Assembly: GCF_039537585.1 (NCBI RefSeq)
Contig: NZ_BAABAU010000001.1
Location: 1,426,001-1,490,000 of the forward strand
Source of the DNA: Frondihabitans peucedani
GTDB lineage: Bacteria; Actinomycetota; Actinomycetes; Actinomycetales; Microbacteriaceae
Reading direction: 5' to 3'
DNA length: 64,000 nt
Under the pieces are notes generated by a model, which saw only the letters and a program-made list of their open reading frames with translations, had not been told where the DNA came from and searched no databases. A program made the translations under genes and the position numbers. Positions 1 through 9,159 of the stretch are shown here, in pieces (position 1 is the first letter of the stretch; the number at the start of each line of letters is the position of its first letter).

Positions 1-835
1 CGCCGTCTTCGTCGGGATCCCGGTCGTCCTCGCGGTCGGCTTCAGCCTCGGCCACACCGGCGGCCTCAACCAGACCATCGCCGACATCGGCACGGGCACC
101 CGCCGCGCCACGAGCTGGTGGGGCACCGGCCAGGCCTACGTCGACGTGTTCACCGACAGCCGGTTCCTCCGCGACCTCGGAGTGACGGTCGTCGTCACGG
201 TCGTCTCCACCCTGATCGTCCTGGCGATGTCGCTCGGCATCGCTCTGAACCTCCGCCTCCGCGGGGGCAGGATCGCGTCGGTGTTCGCCGGCCTCGCCGT
301 CGTCCCGCTGTTCATCCCCGTCGTCATCGCGTCGTGGGCGATCCTGACCTTCTACGCCGGCGACGGCTTCGTCCGCACCGCGTTCGCGCTCGTCGGCCTG
401 CAGGGGCCGATCTGGGGCTACACGACGACCGCCGTCGTCATCGGCTCGGTCTGGACGTCGCTGCCGTTCGCGACGCTCATGGCGACGTCCGGGATCCAGG
501 CGGTGCCCGACGCGATGATCGAGGCGGCCCGAGACGCCGGCGCCGGCACGGCCGCGATCGTGTCGCGGATCCTGGTGCCCATGGCGGGCGTCCCGATCGT
601 CATCGCCACGACGTTCACGGCGATCGGGATCCTCGGCCAGTTCACGGTGCCGTACTTCACGGGCCCGAACGCACCGAGTGTTCTCGGAGTCGACATCTCG
701 AAGTACTTCCAGTCGTTCAACCGGCCGCAGGAGTCTGTCGTGATGGCCGTCGTCGTCTTCGTGATGGCGTCGGGGATCGCGTTCTTCTACGTCCGCGCGA
801 ACTTCCGGACCGCGAAGAAGGAGGGCCGCATCTGA
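1..835 (+). CDS. ABC sugar/glycerophosphodiester transporter permease 1 (5' truncated)
   Basis: Inner-membrane permease of a binding-protein-dependent importer (MalF/UgpA type). Its reading frame (codons from base 2) is open to the window edge, so the start lies outside; about 277 codons are visible. Several hydrophobic segments are seen, and the EAA loop that docks the ATPase is at about 520-590 (EAARDAGAG, then PM). The stop TGA overlaps the ATG of the next permease (TGATG at 833-837), which shows translational coupling. The substrate-binding protein is not in the window and probably lies upstream. The GDPD-IMPase fusion at the end of the operon suggests a glycerophosphodiester substrate, but that is inference. 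Confidence 0.85.
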   Translation, partial: AVFVGIPVVLAVGFSLGHTGGLNQTIADIGTGTRRATSWWGTGQAYVDVFTDSRFLRDLGVTVVVTVVSTLIVLAMSLGIALNLRLRGGRIASVFAGLAVVPLFIPVVIASWAILTFYAGDGFVRTAFALVGLQGPIWGYTTTAVVIGSVWTSLPFATLMATSGIQAVPDAMIEAARDAGAGTAAIVSRILVPMAGVPIVIATTFTAIGILGQFTVPYFTGPNAPSVLGVDISKYFQSFNRPQESVVMAVVVFVMASGIAFFYVRANFRTAKKEGRI

Positions 836-1650
836 TGCGCACCGCACTCGTCGGACGCCGTGCGGTCACCGCCGCCCTCTTCGTCCTGGTGGCCGTCTTC
901 ATCCTGGGCCCGCTCCTCTGGCTCGCCGCCCACGCCTTCGCGACCCGCTGGGACTACCCCGACCTCCTGCCGGCGGGCCTCACGCTGCACTGGTGGTCGG
1001 TCGTGTTCCAGGACGCCCAGCTGGCGGCCTCGGTGAAGAACTCGCTGTACTTCTCGCCGCTGACCGTCCTGGTCTCGATGGTCGTCTGCCTGCCCGCCGC
1101 CTACGCGTTCTCGCGGTTCGAGTTCCCGGGGCGCAGGATCTTCCTGGTCGGCCTGTTCGCGACGAACGCGTTCCCGAAGATGGGCCTGTTCGTGTCGATG
1201 GCCTCGCTCTTCTACGGGCTCCACCTCATGAACACGATCGCGGGCATCGTCATCGTGCAGTTCATCGGGACGGTCGTCTTCATGACCTGGATCCCCGCGG
1301 CGGCGTTCTCGTCGGTGCCGCGGAGCCTCGAGGAGGCCGCGCGCGACGCGGGTGCCGGCCGCTTCCGGACCTTTCTGCACGTGACGCTGCCGCTGGCCCT
1401 CCCCGGGATCCTGGTGGCCGTCCTCATGTCGTTCCTCGCCTCGTTCGACGAGGCCCAGGGCACCTACCTCGTCGGGGCGCCGGTCTACATGACGATGCCG
1501 ACCGAGATGTACTCCCTGGTGCTCAACTACCCCAAGCAGGTCGCCGCGGTCTTCGCGATCCTGCTGTCGATCCCCTCCGTCGCCCTGCTCCTCGTCGCCC
1601 GGAAGTACGTCCTGGGCGGACGACTGGCCGAGGGCTTCCAGATCCGTTAG
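835..1650 (+). CDS. ABC transporter permease 2 (MalG/UgpE type)
   Basis: Second inner-membrane permease, 271 aa, the normal length for this family. The N-terminus has a membrane anchor (residues about 10-35), and an EAA loop is visible near 1330-1390 (EEAARDAGAG followed by LPLALP). It pairs with the preceding permease to form the translocation channel and docks the ATPase encoded 8 bases downstream. The start is the ATG overlapping the previous stop. A much longer frame open from base 118 is only read-through in the shadow of permease 1. Confidence 0.88.
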   Translation: MRTALVGRRAVTAALFVLVAVFILGPLLWLAAHAFATRWDYPDLLPAGLTLHWWSVVFQDAQLAASVKNSLYFSPLTVLVSMVVCLPAAYAFSRFEFPGRRIFLVGLFATNAFPKMGLFVSMASLFYGLHLMNTIAGIVIVQFIGTVVFMTWIPAAAFSSVPRSLEEAARDAGAGRFRTFLHVTLPLALPGILVAVLMSFLASFDEAQGTYLVGAPVYMTMPTEMYSLVLNYPKQVAAVFAILLSIPSVALLLVARKYVLGGRLAEGFQIR

Positions 1651-1657
1651 GCACGCC

Positions 1658-2743
1658 ATGACCCTCCAGACGACAGCACCCGAGACCCGCGCAGCAGCTG
1701 CGCCGGCCCTCGCCCCCGGCCTCGCGATCACCGGCCTCACCAAGGAGCTCGGCGGCCGGACGATCGTCGACTCGTTCGACCTCGTGCTCGAGCGCGGCGA
1801 GCTCGTCGCCCTCCTCGGCCCCTCCGGCTGCGGCAAGACGACGACGCTGCGGATGATCGCGGGCTTCCTCGAGCCCGACGCCGGCACGGTCGAGATCGAG
1901 GGCCGCGACGTCACCGACCTCGGCCCGGAGAAGCGGCCGAGCGCGATGGTGTTCCAGAACTACGCGCTCTGGCCGCACCTCACCGTGTTCAAGAACGTCG
2001 CGTTCCCGCTCACCCTGAAGCGCCTCTCGAAGGCCGAGATCAGCGCGCGCGTGATGACGGCGCTCGAGACGGTGGGTCTCACACACCATGCAGAATCGCG
2101 CCCGGCCCACATCTCCGGCGGCGAGCAGCAGCGCGCCGCCCTCGCGCGCGCGATCGTGCAGGAGCCGGGTCTGCTGCTGCTCGACGAGCCGCTGTCGAAC
2201 CTCGACGCGAAGCTCCGCGTGCGGGTCCGCGAGGAGATCCGGGAGATCCAGCAGCGCCTCGGGATCACGACGGTCATGGTGACGCACGACCAGGAGGAGG
2301 CGCTGGCGATCTCCGACCGAGTGGCGGTGATGAACGCCGGCAGGATCGAGCAGGTCGGGGCGCCGGCCGACCTCTACGCGAACCCCGCGACGACGTTCGT
2401 CGCCTCGTTCATCGGCAGCATGAACTGGCTGGCCGGGCCGACGGTCGCGGCAGCGCGGGCCGGTGCGGCTGCGGCTGCCGCTGCGGATAGGGCCGCCGAG
2501 AGCTGGGCCGTCCGCCCGGAGGACGTTCGCTTCGAGGCCGTGCCGGACGGCGAAGCGACGATCCTCCGCGTCCTCCCCCACGGCCACTTCTCGGAGCTCG
2601 TCATCGACGTCGCAGGCCTCGAGCTGCGCGCCGTCGCGTCGGGAGCGGGGCCCCGATCCGGCGACCGCGGCCGGGTGCTGCTCGACAACGTCCGCCACTA
2701 CCGGGACGGCCTCCTCGCCGGACGCGTCGAGGACGCCCGATGA
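1658..2743 (+). CDS. ABC transporter ATP-binding protein (UgpC/PotA-like)
   Basis: Cytoplasmic ATPase of the importer, 361 aa. It has Walker A GPSGCGKTT (residues about 54-62), Q-loop VFQN (Q about 100), a slightly unusual signature ISGGEQQR (about 152-159, normally LSGGQ), Walker B LLLLDEP (172-178), and the H-loop in VMVTHDQEEA. A C-terminal regulatory TOBE-like domain of about 120 residues contains an alanine-rich insertion (about 262-280). It is co-transcribed with the permeases, and its stop overlaps the ATG of the next gene (ATGA at 2740-2743). It could also energise the two ATPase-less importers elsewhere in the window, which is speculative. Confidence 0.9.
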   Translation: MTLQTTAPETRAAAAPALAPGLAITGLTKELGGRTIVDSFDLVLERGELVALLGPSGCGKTTTLRMIAGFLEPDAGTVEIEGRDVTDLGPEKRPSAMVFQNYALWPHLTVFKNVAFPLTLKRLSKAEISARVMTALETVGLTHHAESRPAHISGGEQQRAALARAIVQEPGLLLLDEPLSNLDAKLRVRVREEIREIQQRLGITTVMVTHDQEEALAISDRVAVMNAGRIEQVGAPADLYANPATTFVASFIGSMNWLAGPTVAAARAGAAAAAAADRAAESWAVRPEDVRFEAVPDGEATILRVLPHGHFSELVIDVAGLELRAVASGAGPRSGDRGRVLLDNVRHYRDGLLAGRVEDAR

Positions 2744-4269
2744 CGGCCGTCGCCGCGCACCGCGGCGACTCGTCGCGGTTCCGCGAGAACACCGCCCTCG
2801 CGATCCGCTCGGCGATCGACGCCGGGGCCGACACGGTCGAGATCGACGTCCGGCTGACCGCCGACGGCGAGGTCGTCGTCCTGCACGACCCGACCCTCGA
2901 GCGCCTCTGGGGCGACCCGCGGGCGGTCGCCGACGTGGGCTGGGCCGAGGTGCGGGAGCTCGGCGGCGGCGACCTCAGGGTCCCGCGGCTCTCCGAGATC
3001 CTGCCGCTCTTCGACGGCGTCGACGCCCTGCTTCTGATCGACATGGACTCGGCCGAGCCGGCAGCCAGCGCACACGCGGTGGTCCGGGAGCACGCAGGAT
3101 CGGCTCGCGTCGCCTGGTGCGGACACCTGGAGGGCATGCGCGTGGTCCGCTCCCTCGACGGGGCAGCCGAGATCTGGCTGCCCTGGTCGCGCGGCGCGGC
3201 GCCGACGGCCGGCGAGCTGGCCGACCTCGGCCCCGCGGTCGTCAACCTGCCCCACCACGTCGTGGGCCCCGACCTCGTCGAGGCCGTGCACGCACTCGGC
3301 GCGCGGGTGTCGTGCTGGACCGTCGACGACACCGTGCAGGCGCGCAGGCTCGCGTCGATCGGGGTGGACTCGATCACCACCAACCGGCTGGACGCTCTGC
3401 GCGAGGCGGTGACCGGGGATCCTGCGCCGCTCACCGCCGCGGAGGAGCGCGGCCGTCAGCGACTGATCGCGCGCGACCTCGCGGAGTGGGCGACGGCGTA
3501 CGTGCGGACGCACGCCGTCGGCCGGGTCGACACCAAGGCGAACCCCGCCGATCACGTCACGGCGATCGACCGCGGGATCGAGACGGGCGTCCGGGAGGTC
3601 GTCGCCGCGCAGTTCCCGGGGCACGTCTTCGTCGGCGAGGAGTTCGGCGGCACGGCCGTCGCCGGAGCACCGTGCTGGTACCTCGACCCGGTCGACGGCA
3701 CGGCCAACCTCGCCAACGGCGTCCCGTGGACCAGCTTCTCGCTCGCTCTCGTGGAGGGCGGCGTCCCCGTGGTCGGGGTCGTCGCCGACCCCTGGCGCGG
3801 CACGCTCGTCGAGGCTGCCGCGGGCGAGGGCGCCTGGGTCGGCGAGCGCCGCCTCCGGATGCCGTCGGCCGAGTGGGACCGCGCCGTCGACCCGCTGCGC
3901 GGCGCGATCGTGTCGACCGAGCTCGCCGGCCACCGGCCCTGGCCGGGGATGGTCGAGCTGGTCGACTCCCTCGCCGACCGCTACTGCACGACCAGGATCA
4001 TGGGGTCGGGCACCCTGACTCTCGCCGGCGTCGCCCTCGGCCACGGCTCGGGCGCCGTCATCGGGGCCTTCGGCGCGGTCGACCACCTCGCCGCGGTGCT
4101 GATCGTTCGCGAGGCGGGTGGCGTCGTCCTCGACGAGAACGGGCACGACACGCTCTTCCCCGCCTGGGGCGGGGTGCTGGCCGCGCCGGACCGGCGCACC
4201 GCCGAGGCGCTCTTCGCGCTGTGGCGGAACGGGGTCGCCTGCGCGGCTGCGCGTCCTCTGTCGGCCTGA
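2740..4269 (+). CDS. Fused glycerophosphodiester phosphodiesterase - inositol monophosphatase family protein
   Basis: Two-domain enzyme, 509 aa. Residues 1 to about 235 form a GDPD domain with HRG near the N-terminus, ENT, EIDVRLT and LHDPTLER, the usual metal/catalytic motifs. Residues about 245-505 form an inositol monophosphatase-type domain with GEEFGG (about 297) and the metal site DPVDGTANL (about 318-326). The IMPase WD motif is replaced by AVDH. GDPD splits glycerophosphodiesters to glycerol 3-phosphate plus an alcohol; IMPase removes phosphate from inositol phosphate or related esters. Together with the linked importer, uptake and complete dismantling of a glycerophosphodiester such as glycerophosphoinositol is a reasonable inference. 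No signal peptide, so cytoplasmic. Confidence 0.85.
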   Translation: MTAVAAHRGDSSRFRENTALAIRSAIDAGADTVEIDVRLTADGEVVVLHDPTLERLWGDPRAVADVGWAEVRELGGGDLRVPRLSEILPLFDGVDALLLIDMDSAEPAASAHAVVREHAGSARVAWCGHLEGMRVVRSLDGAAEIWLPWSRGAAPTAGELADLGPAVVNLPHHVVGPDLVEAVHALGARVSCWTVDDTVQARRLASIGVDSITTNRLDALREAVTGDPAPLTAAEERGRQRLIARDLAEWATAYVRTHAVGRVDTKANPADHVTAIDRGIETGVREVVAAQFPGHVFVGEEFGGTAVAGAPCWYLDPVDGTANLANGVPWTSFSLALVEGGVPVVGVVADPWRGTLVEAAAGEGAWVGERRLRMPSAEWDRAVDPLRGAIVSTELAGHRPWPGMVELVDSLADRYCTTRIMGSGTLTLAGVALGHGSGAVIGAFGAVDHLAAVLIVREAGGVVLDENGHDTLFPAWGGVLAAPDRRTAEALFALWRNGVACAAARPLSA

Positions 4270-4288
4270 GCCCTGGCCGGCGCCGTGG

Positions 4289-4330
4289 GACGGCAGCGGC
4301 ACCAGTCCGCGGACTGGTGCCGCTGCCGTC
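4289..4330. terminator. 42-bp perfect palindrome, probable terminator hairpin (copy 1)
   Basis: Two 21-base arms meet with no loop at a central CCGCGG: left arm 4289-4309, right arm 4310-4330. It lies 20 bases after the importer/GDPD operon and before the kinase operon, where a terminator is expected, but there is no T-run. A second copy at 26708-26749 differs only by one swapped base pair in the stem (G-C here, C-G there). Confidence 0.75.
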
Positions 4331-4364
4331 GTGCCCCGCCGACCGCGCGATCCTGAGCCGCGGA

Positions 4365-4382
4365 TTCCTCGATCCTGTAGGA
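4365..4382. promoter_or_regulatory. Candidate GntR/FCD operator of the tetrulose kinase operon
   Basis: TTCCTCGATCCTGTAGGA, containing the inverted repeat GATCCT-GT-AGGATC (4371-4384). It lies 37 bases before the kinase start. An 18-base match with one difference is found at 10147-10164 before the divergent isomerase/dehydrogenase operon. The regulator encoded at 7436 is the obvious candidate to bind both; binding is inferred. Confidence 0.6.
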
Positions 4383-4418
4383 TCGTGTGCGACACATTGG
4401 TCCGATGGAGGAGCACAC

Positions 4419-6212
4419 GTGACGCGATTGTGGAACGACCCGCAGGAGTTCGTCGACGAGATGGTCGAGGGCTTCGTCCTGGCGAATCAGGGCTACGTCC
4501 GGCGGGTGCGAGGCGGGGTCACCCGCTCGACCGCCTCGCCCGAGCCCGAGGTGTCACTCGTCATCGGCGGCGGCTCCGGCCACTACCCCGCCTTCGCCGG
4601 GCTGGTCGGCCCGGGACTCGCTCACGGCGCAGCAATGGGGAACCTCTTCGCGTCCCCGTCGTCGACCCAGGTCGAGTCGGTCGTCCGTGCGAGCGACCGG
4701 GGCCGCGGGGTCCTGCTCAGCTACGGGAACTACGCGGGCGACGTCCTCAACTTCACGGCGGCGCAGGATGCGGTCCGGGCCGACGGCATCGACTGCCGCA
4801 CGGTCCTCGTCACCGACGACATCTTCAGTGCGGCGCCCGACTCCCGCGCCACGAGACGCGGCATCGCCGGCGACCTGACCGTCTTCAAGACGGCGGGTGC
4901 CGCCGCGGCTGCGGCCTACGACCTCGACGACGTCGAGCGCGTCGCGATCCTGACCAACGACCGCACCCGGTCGATGGGCGTCGCCTTCACCGGCTGCACC
5001 CTGCCCGGCGCCGACGAGCCGCTCTTCTCCGTCCCCGAGGGTCGGATGGCGATCGGACTCGGCATCCACGGCGAGCCCGGCATCGACGAGACGGACATCC
5101 CGAGCGCCGACGGCCTCGCGGAGCTCTTCGTCGAGCACCTCCTGGCCGACGCCGAGATCCCCGAGGGCGTCGATCCCGCCACCGCGCGCGTCGTCCCGAT
5201 CCTGAACGGGCTCGGCTCGGTGAAGACCGAGGAGCTGTTCGTCGTCTTCCGCTCCCTCGTGAAGCGGCTCGGCGAGAGAGGCGTGACGCTCGTCGATCCG
5301 CAGGTCGGCGAGTTCTGCACCAGCTTCGACATGGCCGGAGCGTCGCTGACGCTCCTCTGGCTCGACGACGAGCTCGAGCGGCTCTGGACTGCGCCCGCCG
5401 ACACCCCGGCGTTCCGGCGCGGGGTCGTGCCGACCGGCGCCGGCGTCTCGGCGAGCGATGCCCCGTCCGCCGCCGCAGCCGCCGCGATCACGGACCTCGA
5501 CGCCGAGGGCCAGCGCGACGACGCCGGCGCCGACGTGCCCGACTCGTCCGCCGAGTCCCGCCAGACCGCCACCCGCATCGCCGGGCTCCTCCGGCTCGTC
5601 TCCGACACCGTCTCCGAGAACGCCGCCGAATGGGGCCGACTCGACTCGGTCGCGGGCGACGGCGACCACGGCATCGGCATGCAGCGCGGCGCCACCGCCG
5701 CGCTCGAGGCCGCGGAGTCCGCCGAGCGGGCGGGAGCCGGGGCCCGGACACTCCTGACCCGGGCCGCCGCCGCGTGGGCCGACCGCGCCGGCGGCACCTC
5801 GGGGGCGCTGTGGGGCGTGATCCTGCGCTCGCTCGCCTCGGAGCTCTCCGACGAGACGGTCCCCTCGGCCGGCGACATCGTCGTCGGCGCCGTGCGCGGC
5901 CGCGACTCGGTGATGAGCGTCGGCGGCGCGGCCGTCGGCGACAAGACGATGATCGACGCCCTGGTCCCCTTCACGGAGGCCCTCGACGCCGCCGTCTCCG
6001 GCGGCGCGTCGCTGGCGGACGCCTGGCAGGACGCAGCGGACGCCGCCGAGCGCGGAGCCGAGTCGACGACCGGCCTCGTGGCGCGGCTCGGGCGAGCCAA
6101 GACCCACGGCGACAGGGCGGCAGGATCGCCGGACCCGGGGGCGGTCTCCTTCGCCGCCCTGGCACGGGCGGTCGCGAACACACTGAAGAACGACACGGAA
6201 GAGGAATCATGA
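4419..6212 (+). CDS. Dihydroxyacetone kinase family protein, probable L-erythrulose kinase
   Basis: Single-chain DhaK-DhaL kinase, 597 aa, ATP-dependent type. The DhaK half has GGGSGHYPA (H about 54) and GLGIHGEPG, whose His (about 218) holds the ketose substrate covalently in this family. The DhaL half has the Mg-ATP site GDGDHGIGM (about 411-419), GGTSGALWG and [12 protein letters not shown] start at 4419 was chosen for the strong GGAGGAG 5-11 bases upstream; frame open further upstream has no coding character. It is followed in overlapping order by RpiB-type and TIM-type isomerases. That trio matches the LerK-DerI-LerI set that turns L-erythrulose into D-erythrose 4-phosphate in mycobacterial tetritol catabolism, so erythrulose is preferred over dihydroxyacetone as substrate. 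Confidence 0.85.
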   Translation: MTRLWNDPQEFVDEMVEGFVLANQGYVRRVRGGVTRSTASPEPEVSLVIGGGSGHYPAFAGLVGPGLAHGAAMGNLFASPSSTQVESVVRASDRGRGVLLSYGNYAGDVLNFTAAQDAVRADGIDCRTVLVTDDIFSAAPDSRATRRGIAGDLTVFKTAGAAAAAAYDLDDVERVAILTNDRTRSMGVAFTGCTLPGADEPLFSVPEGRMAIGLGIHGEPGIDETDIPSADGLAELFVEHLLADAEIPEGVDPATARVVPILNGLGSVKTEELFVVFRSLVKRLGERGVTLVDPQVGEFCTSFDMAGASLTLLWLDDELERLWTAPADTPAFRRGVVPTGAGVSASDAPSAAAAAAITDLDAEGQRDDAGADVPDSSAESRQTATRIAGLLRLVSDTVSENAAEWGRLDSVAGDGDHGIGMQRGATAALEAAESAERAGAGARTLLTRAAAAWADRAGGTSGALWGVILRSLASELSDETVPSAGDIVVGAVRGRDSVMSVGGAAVGDKTMIDALVPFTEALDAAVSGGASLADAWQDAADAAERGAESTTGLVARLGRAKTHGDRAAGSPDPGAVSFAALARAVANTLKNDTEEES

Positions 6213-6667
6213 CGACCTGGCGACTGGTGATCGGCTCGGACGACGCGGGCTACGACTACAAGGAGGCGATCAAGCGCGACCTCGCGGACAACCCGCTGGT
6301 CGCCTCCGTGACCGACGTCGGCGTCGACGCCGACGGCGGGACCAACTACCCGACCGTCGCGACCCACGCGGCCGAGCTGGTCGCGAGCGGGGAGGCGGAC
6401 CGCGCCATCCTGTTCTGCGGCACCGGGCTCGGCGTCGCGATCGCCGCGAACAAGGTGCGGGGCATCCGGGCCGTCACGGCCCACGACTCGTACTCGGTCG
6501 AGCGGAGCATCCTCTCGAACGACGCCCAGGTGCTCTGCATGGGCCAGCGGGTCGTCGGCCTCGAGGTCGCGCGCCGCAACGTCCGCGAGTGGCTGACCTA
6601 CGAGTTCGACGAGACGAGCGCCTCGAACGACAAGGTCCAGGAGATCTGCGCCTACGAAGAGAAGTGA
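6209..6667 (+). CDS. RpiB/LacAB-family isomerase, probable D-erythrulose 4-phosphate isomerase
   Basis: 152 aa, typical RpiB length. Visible motifs are an N-terminal [11 protein letters not shown] (RpiB proper usually has SDHAG), NYPTVA, the phosphate/anion-hole loop [13 protein letters not shown] (about 71-83), and the C-terminal [10 protein letters not shown] and MGQRV. The catalytic loop Cys is present (FCGTG). The family converts aldose and ketose phosphates; next to the kinase and a TIM paralogue the best assignment is DerI (D-erythrulose 4-phosphate to D-erythrose 4-phosphate) rather than housekeeping ribose 5-phosphate isomerase. The ATG overlaps the kinase stop (ATGA). Confidence 0.82.
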   Translation: MTTWRLVIGSDDAGYDYKEAIKRDLADNPLVASVTDVGVDADGGTNYPTVATHAAELVASGEADRAILFCGTGLGVAIAANKVRGIRAVTAHDSYSVERSILSNDAQVLCMGQRVVGLEVARRNVREWLTYEFDETSASNDKVQEICAYEEK

Positions 6668-6677
6668 CGGCCGCCCG

Positions 6678-7439
6678 GTGACCGTCGTCGGCGTGAGCCT
6701 CAAGATGTACTTCGGGCACGCCCGGACGACGGCCTGGTGCCGGGCGGTCCGCCGCATCGCCGACGAGCACGAGGCGGTCACCGATGGCCGGGCGTCGCTG
6801 TTCGTCCTGCCCACGTTCGTCTCGATCCCGGCCGCGCTCGAGATCCTGTCGCCGGTCGTGGCGGTGGGGGCGCAGGATCTCGCGACGCGCGACTCGGGCG
6901 CCTACACCGGCGAGGTCAGCGGTGCGGAGCTCGCCGAGCTCGGCTGCACGCTCGCCGAGGTCGGACACGCCGAGCGGAAGCGCCTCCAGGGCGAGACCCC
7001 GGAGACGGTCGGAGCGAAGACGGCCGCGGCCCTCCGCAACGGACTCACCCCGCTCCTCTGCGTCGGCGAGCCGGAGCAGGGGTCGCCGGACGCCGCCGTC
7101 CGCGCCTGCGTCGACCAGCTCGAGGCCGCCCTCCGCCCCGCCGACGAGGCCGGACTCGGCGGCGCGGTCACCCTGGCCTACGAGCCGGAGTGGGCGATCG
7201 GCAGGCGCGAGCCCGCCCCGCCGTCGTTCGTCCGCGACGTCGCCCGGGGGCTCCGCGAGCACCTCGACTCCCTTCCGGGGCGCGCAGGATCGCGGATCGT
7301 CTACGGCGGGAGCGCCGGCCCCGGCCTCCTCACCGAGCTCGGGTCTGCCGTCGACGGCCTGTTCCTCGGCCGATTCGCCCACGATCCGACGGCCCTCCGC
7401 AGCATCCTGGACGAGGTCAATAAGCTGTGGCGGACATGA
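6678..7439 (+). CDS. Triosephosphate isomerase paralogue, probable L-erythrulose 1-phosphate isomerase
   Basis: 253 aa TIM-barrel protein with all three catalytic positions: Lys in SLKMYF (about 9, normally NWK), His in VGHAERKR (about 95, normally GHSERR) and Glu in YEPEWAIG (about 174, normally YEPVWAIG). A GGSAGP phosphate loop lies near the C-terminus. The changed NWK motif argues against the glycolytic enzyme and for the LerI/EryH branch, which isomerises L-erythrulose 1-phosphate to D-erythrulose 4-phosphate. GTG start, 10 bases after the RpiB stop. The end overlaps the start of the GntR regulator. Confidence 0.82.
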   Translation: MTVVGVSLKMYFGHARTTAWCRAVRRIADEHEAVTDGRASLFVLPTFVSIPAALEILSPVVAVGAQDLATRDSGAYTGEVSGAELAELGCTLAEVGHAERKRLQGETPETVGAKTAAALRNGLTPLLCVGEPEQGSPDAAVRACVDQLEAALRPADEAGLGGAVTLAYEPEWAIGRREPAPPSFVRDVARGLREHLDSLPGRAGSRIVYGGSAGPGLLTELGSAVDGLFLGRFAHDPTALRSILDEVNKLWRT

Positions 7440-8149
7440 GCGACCTCCTCTTCCCCCCGACCGCCGTCGACTCGCTCGAGCGCCGGGGCCTCCGCGACCA
7501 CGTGTACGACCGCGTGCTCGACGTGCTCCTCGGCCCGGGCGTGGAGCCCGGCACGAGGCTCTCGATCGACGCCGTCGCGCGCGAGCTCGGGGTCTCGCCG
7601 ACGCCGGTCCGGGAGGCCCTCATCGAGCTGGAGCGCACCGGTCTCGTGACCCGGGTGGCCAACAAGGGCTACCGCGTCGCTCCCCCGCTCGCCGCAGAGC
7701 AGCTCGAGGCCCTGTTCGACGCCCGCAGCATCCTCGAGGGCGGTGCCGCCCGGCTGGCGGCCGCGCACGCCGACGCCCTCGTCCCGAAGCTCCGGGCCGC
7801 GCTCGAGCGGCACGAGCGGATCGCCGAGGAGCTTCGGCGAGCACCCGGAGGCGGCGACGCGTCCGTCGACCGCATCCGCGAGTACTTCGCCGTCGACTGG
7901 CACTTCCACCACGTCGTCTTCGAGGGGTCGGAGAACCCGTTCCTCCTCGACATGTCCGAGGCCATCTCGACGCGCGTGCACCGCATGCGGCAGACCGTCC
8001 GGACCGGGGTGCACGACGCCGACCAGGCCATCGCGGAGCACCGGTCGATCATCGACGCGTTCTCCTCCGGGCCGGACGCCGCCGAGGCCGCGATGCGCGA
8101 CCACGTCGAGCGAGTGCGCGAGCGCTCGCGCCAGGACTCCGAGGCCTGA
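7436..8149 (+). CDS. GntR-family regulator with FCD ligand domain
   Basis: Transcription factor, 237 aa from ATG 7436. An N-terminal winged helix (about 20-75) includes the recognition region ARELGVSPTPVREAL. The C-terminal all-helical FCD domain carries a metal-binding pattern: Asp and His in DWHFHHVVFEGSENPFL, His in EHRSI and His in RDHVERV. The ATG overlaps the TIM stop (ATGA at 7436-7439); a GTG at 7427 in frame is an alternative. As last gene of the kinase operon it is probably a local, sugar-acid- or sugar-phosphate-responsive repressor acting at the matching sites 4365-4382 and 10147-10164. Confidence 0.87.
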   Translation: MSDLLFPPTAVDSLERRGLRDHVYDRVLDVLLGPGVEPGTRLSIDAVARELGVSPTPVREALIELERTGLVTRVANKGYRVAPPLAAEQLEALFDARSILEGGAARLAAAHADALVPKLRAALERHERIAEELRRAPGGGDASVDRIREYFAVDWHFHHVVFEGSENPFLLDMSEAISTRVHRMRQTVRTGVHDADQAIAEHRSIIDAFSSGPDAAEAAMRDHVERVRERSRQDSEA

Positions 8150-8189
8150 CGCGAGCCGGCTTGTCACTCAGGCGAGCCGGGCGCCCGCC

Positions 8190-8207
8190 GAGCGGCGCGG
8201 GCCGCTC
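8190..8207. terminator. Bidirectional terminator-like hairpin
   Basis: GAGCGGC-GCGG-GCCGCTC: 7-bp perfect stem and 4-base loop between the convergent GntR and dehydrogenase genes, just reaching the dehydrogenase stop codon. No T-run. Confidence 0.5.
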
Positions 8208-9159
8208 AGCCGAGCGGCGCCGGCCCGAGCTCGTCGAGCATCTTCTGCATGGCGACGTACGCGCGGTTGCGGTAGGCGACCAGCTCCGGGGTGCGGTCGG
8301 CCGACACGTCGAGGTAGCCGGCGCCCGACTTCGTGCCGAACTTGCCCTCGGCGACGAGAGCCGCCAGCGACTCCGGCGTGGCGAAGCGCTCGGGCCAGCG
8401 GGTCTGGAGCGACTCGTAGCAGAACGCGTAGACGTCGAGCCCGGCCATGTCGGCGATCGCGAACGGACCGAAGACCGGCAGCCGGAAGCCGAACGTGGTG
8501 CGGACGATCGTGTCGATGTCCTCGGGGCTGGCGATGCCCTCCTCGGCGATCTGCGACGCCTCGGAGAAGAGCGCGTACTGGAGCCGGTTCAGCACGAAGC
8601 CGACGCTGTCCTTCACGCGGGCGGTCTGCTTGCCGGTGGCGCGGACGATGCGCTCGGCCACGGCGATCGCGTCCTCCGACGTCGTCTCGTGAGGGATGAT
8701 CTCGACGCCCGGGATGAACGGGGCCGGGTTCGAGAAGTGCACGCCGAGGAACCGCTCGGGCCCGGCGACGGCCTCGGCGAGGCGGCCGATCTGGATCGTG
8801 GACGTGTTCGAGCCGATGACGGCGTCGGGACGGGCGGCGGCGCTGATCCTGCGGAGGGTCTCGTGCTTGATCTCGATCTTCTCGGGCACGGCCTCCTCGA
8901 TGTAGTCGGCGGTGGCGACGGCCGCCTCGACCGACTCGGCGGGGGTGACCAGCGCCTCGATGCGCTCGACCGCGTCGGCCGGGAACAGGCCGTCGGCGAC
9001 GAACTGCCTCGCCTCGGCGACGAGGCGGGCGTGGTTGCTCGCGGCGATCTCGGCGCTGACGTCGGCGAGCGCGACCCGGGCTCCGGAGAGCGCGAGCATC
9101 TGCGCGATGCCGCCGCCCATGTAGCCGGAGCCGACGACGGCGGTGGTGAGGGGATTCAT
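8206..9159 (-). CDS. 3-hydroxyacyl-CoA/3-hydroxyacid dehydrogenase family protein (L-gulonate dehydrogenase-like)
   Basis: NAD-dependent dehydrogenase, 317 aa. An N-terminal Rossmann fold has the nucleotide loop VGSGYMGGGIA (residues about 9-19) and the acidic residue ADVS ending beta-2. The catalytic region follows, with SNTSTIQI, then HFSNPAPFIPGVEI and the active-site EVIIPHETT-type strand. The C-terminal helical domain has VLNRLQYALFSEA and FGPFAIADMAGLD. One-domain length with no hydratase fits the L-gulonate/L-carnitine/short sugar-acid dehydrogenase branch, not fatty acid oxidation. Translationally coupled (ATGA) to the upstream TIM-barrel protein. It could oxidise a sugar acid at C3 to a beta-keto acid. 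Confidence 0.8.
   Translation of the reverse strand: MNPLTTAVVGSGYMGGGIAQMLALSGARVALADVSAEIAASNHARLVAEARQFVADGLFPADAVERIEALVTPAESVEAAVATADYIEEAVPEKIEIKHETLRRISAAARPDAVIGSNTSTIQIGRLAEAVAGPERFLGVHFSNPAPFIPGVEIIPHETTSEDAIAVAERIVRATGKQTARVKDSVGFVLNRLQYALFSEASQIAEEGIASPEDIDTIVRTTFGFRLPVFGPFAIADMAGLDVYAFCYESLQTRWPERFATPESLAALVAEGKFGTKSGAGYLDVSADRTPELVAYRNRAYVAMQKMLDELGPAPLG

Noticed and set aside
787-1914. Long antisense frames opposite most genes (for example 787-1914, 4554-6107, 12077-13376, 52316-54214)
   Set aside because: They are products of high GC content; they encode Arg/Gly/Asp/Glu-rich sequence with no recognisable domains and lie opposite strongly supported genes.
2463-6212. A single 1249-codon open frame on the plus strand
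   Set aside because: Only its last 597 codons (from GTG 4419) look like protein; the rest is Arg/Pro-rich read-through antisense to codon position bias and overlaps the clear ATPase and GDPD-IMPase genes.
6678-7439. Housekeeping triosephosphate isomerase
   Set aside because: The NWK motif is SLK, the context is an RpiB paralogue plus DhaK-type kinase, and no glycolytic genes (gap, pgk) are adjacent.
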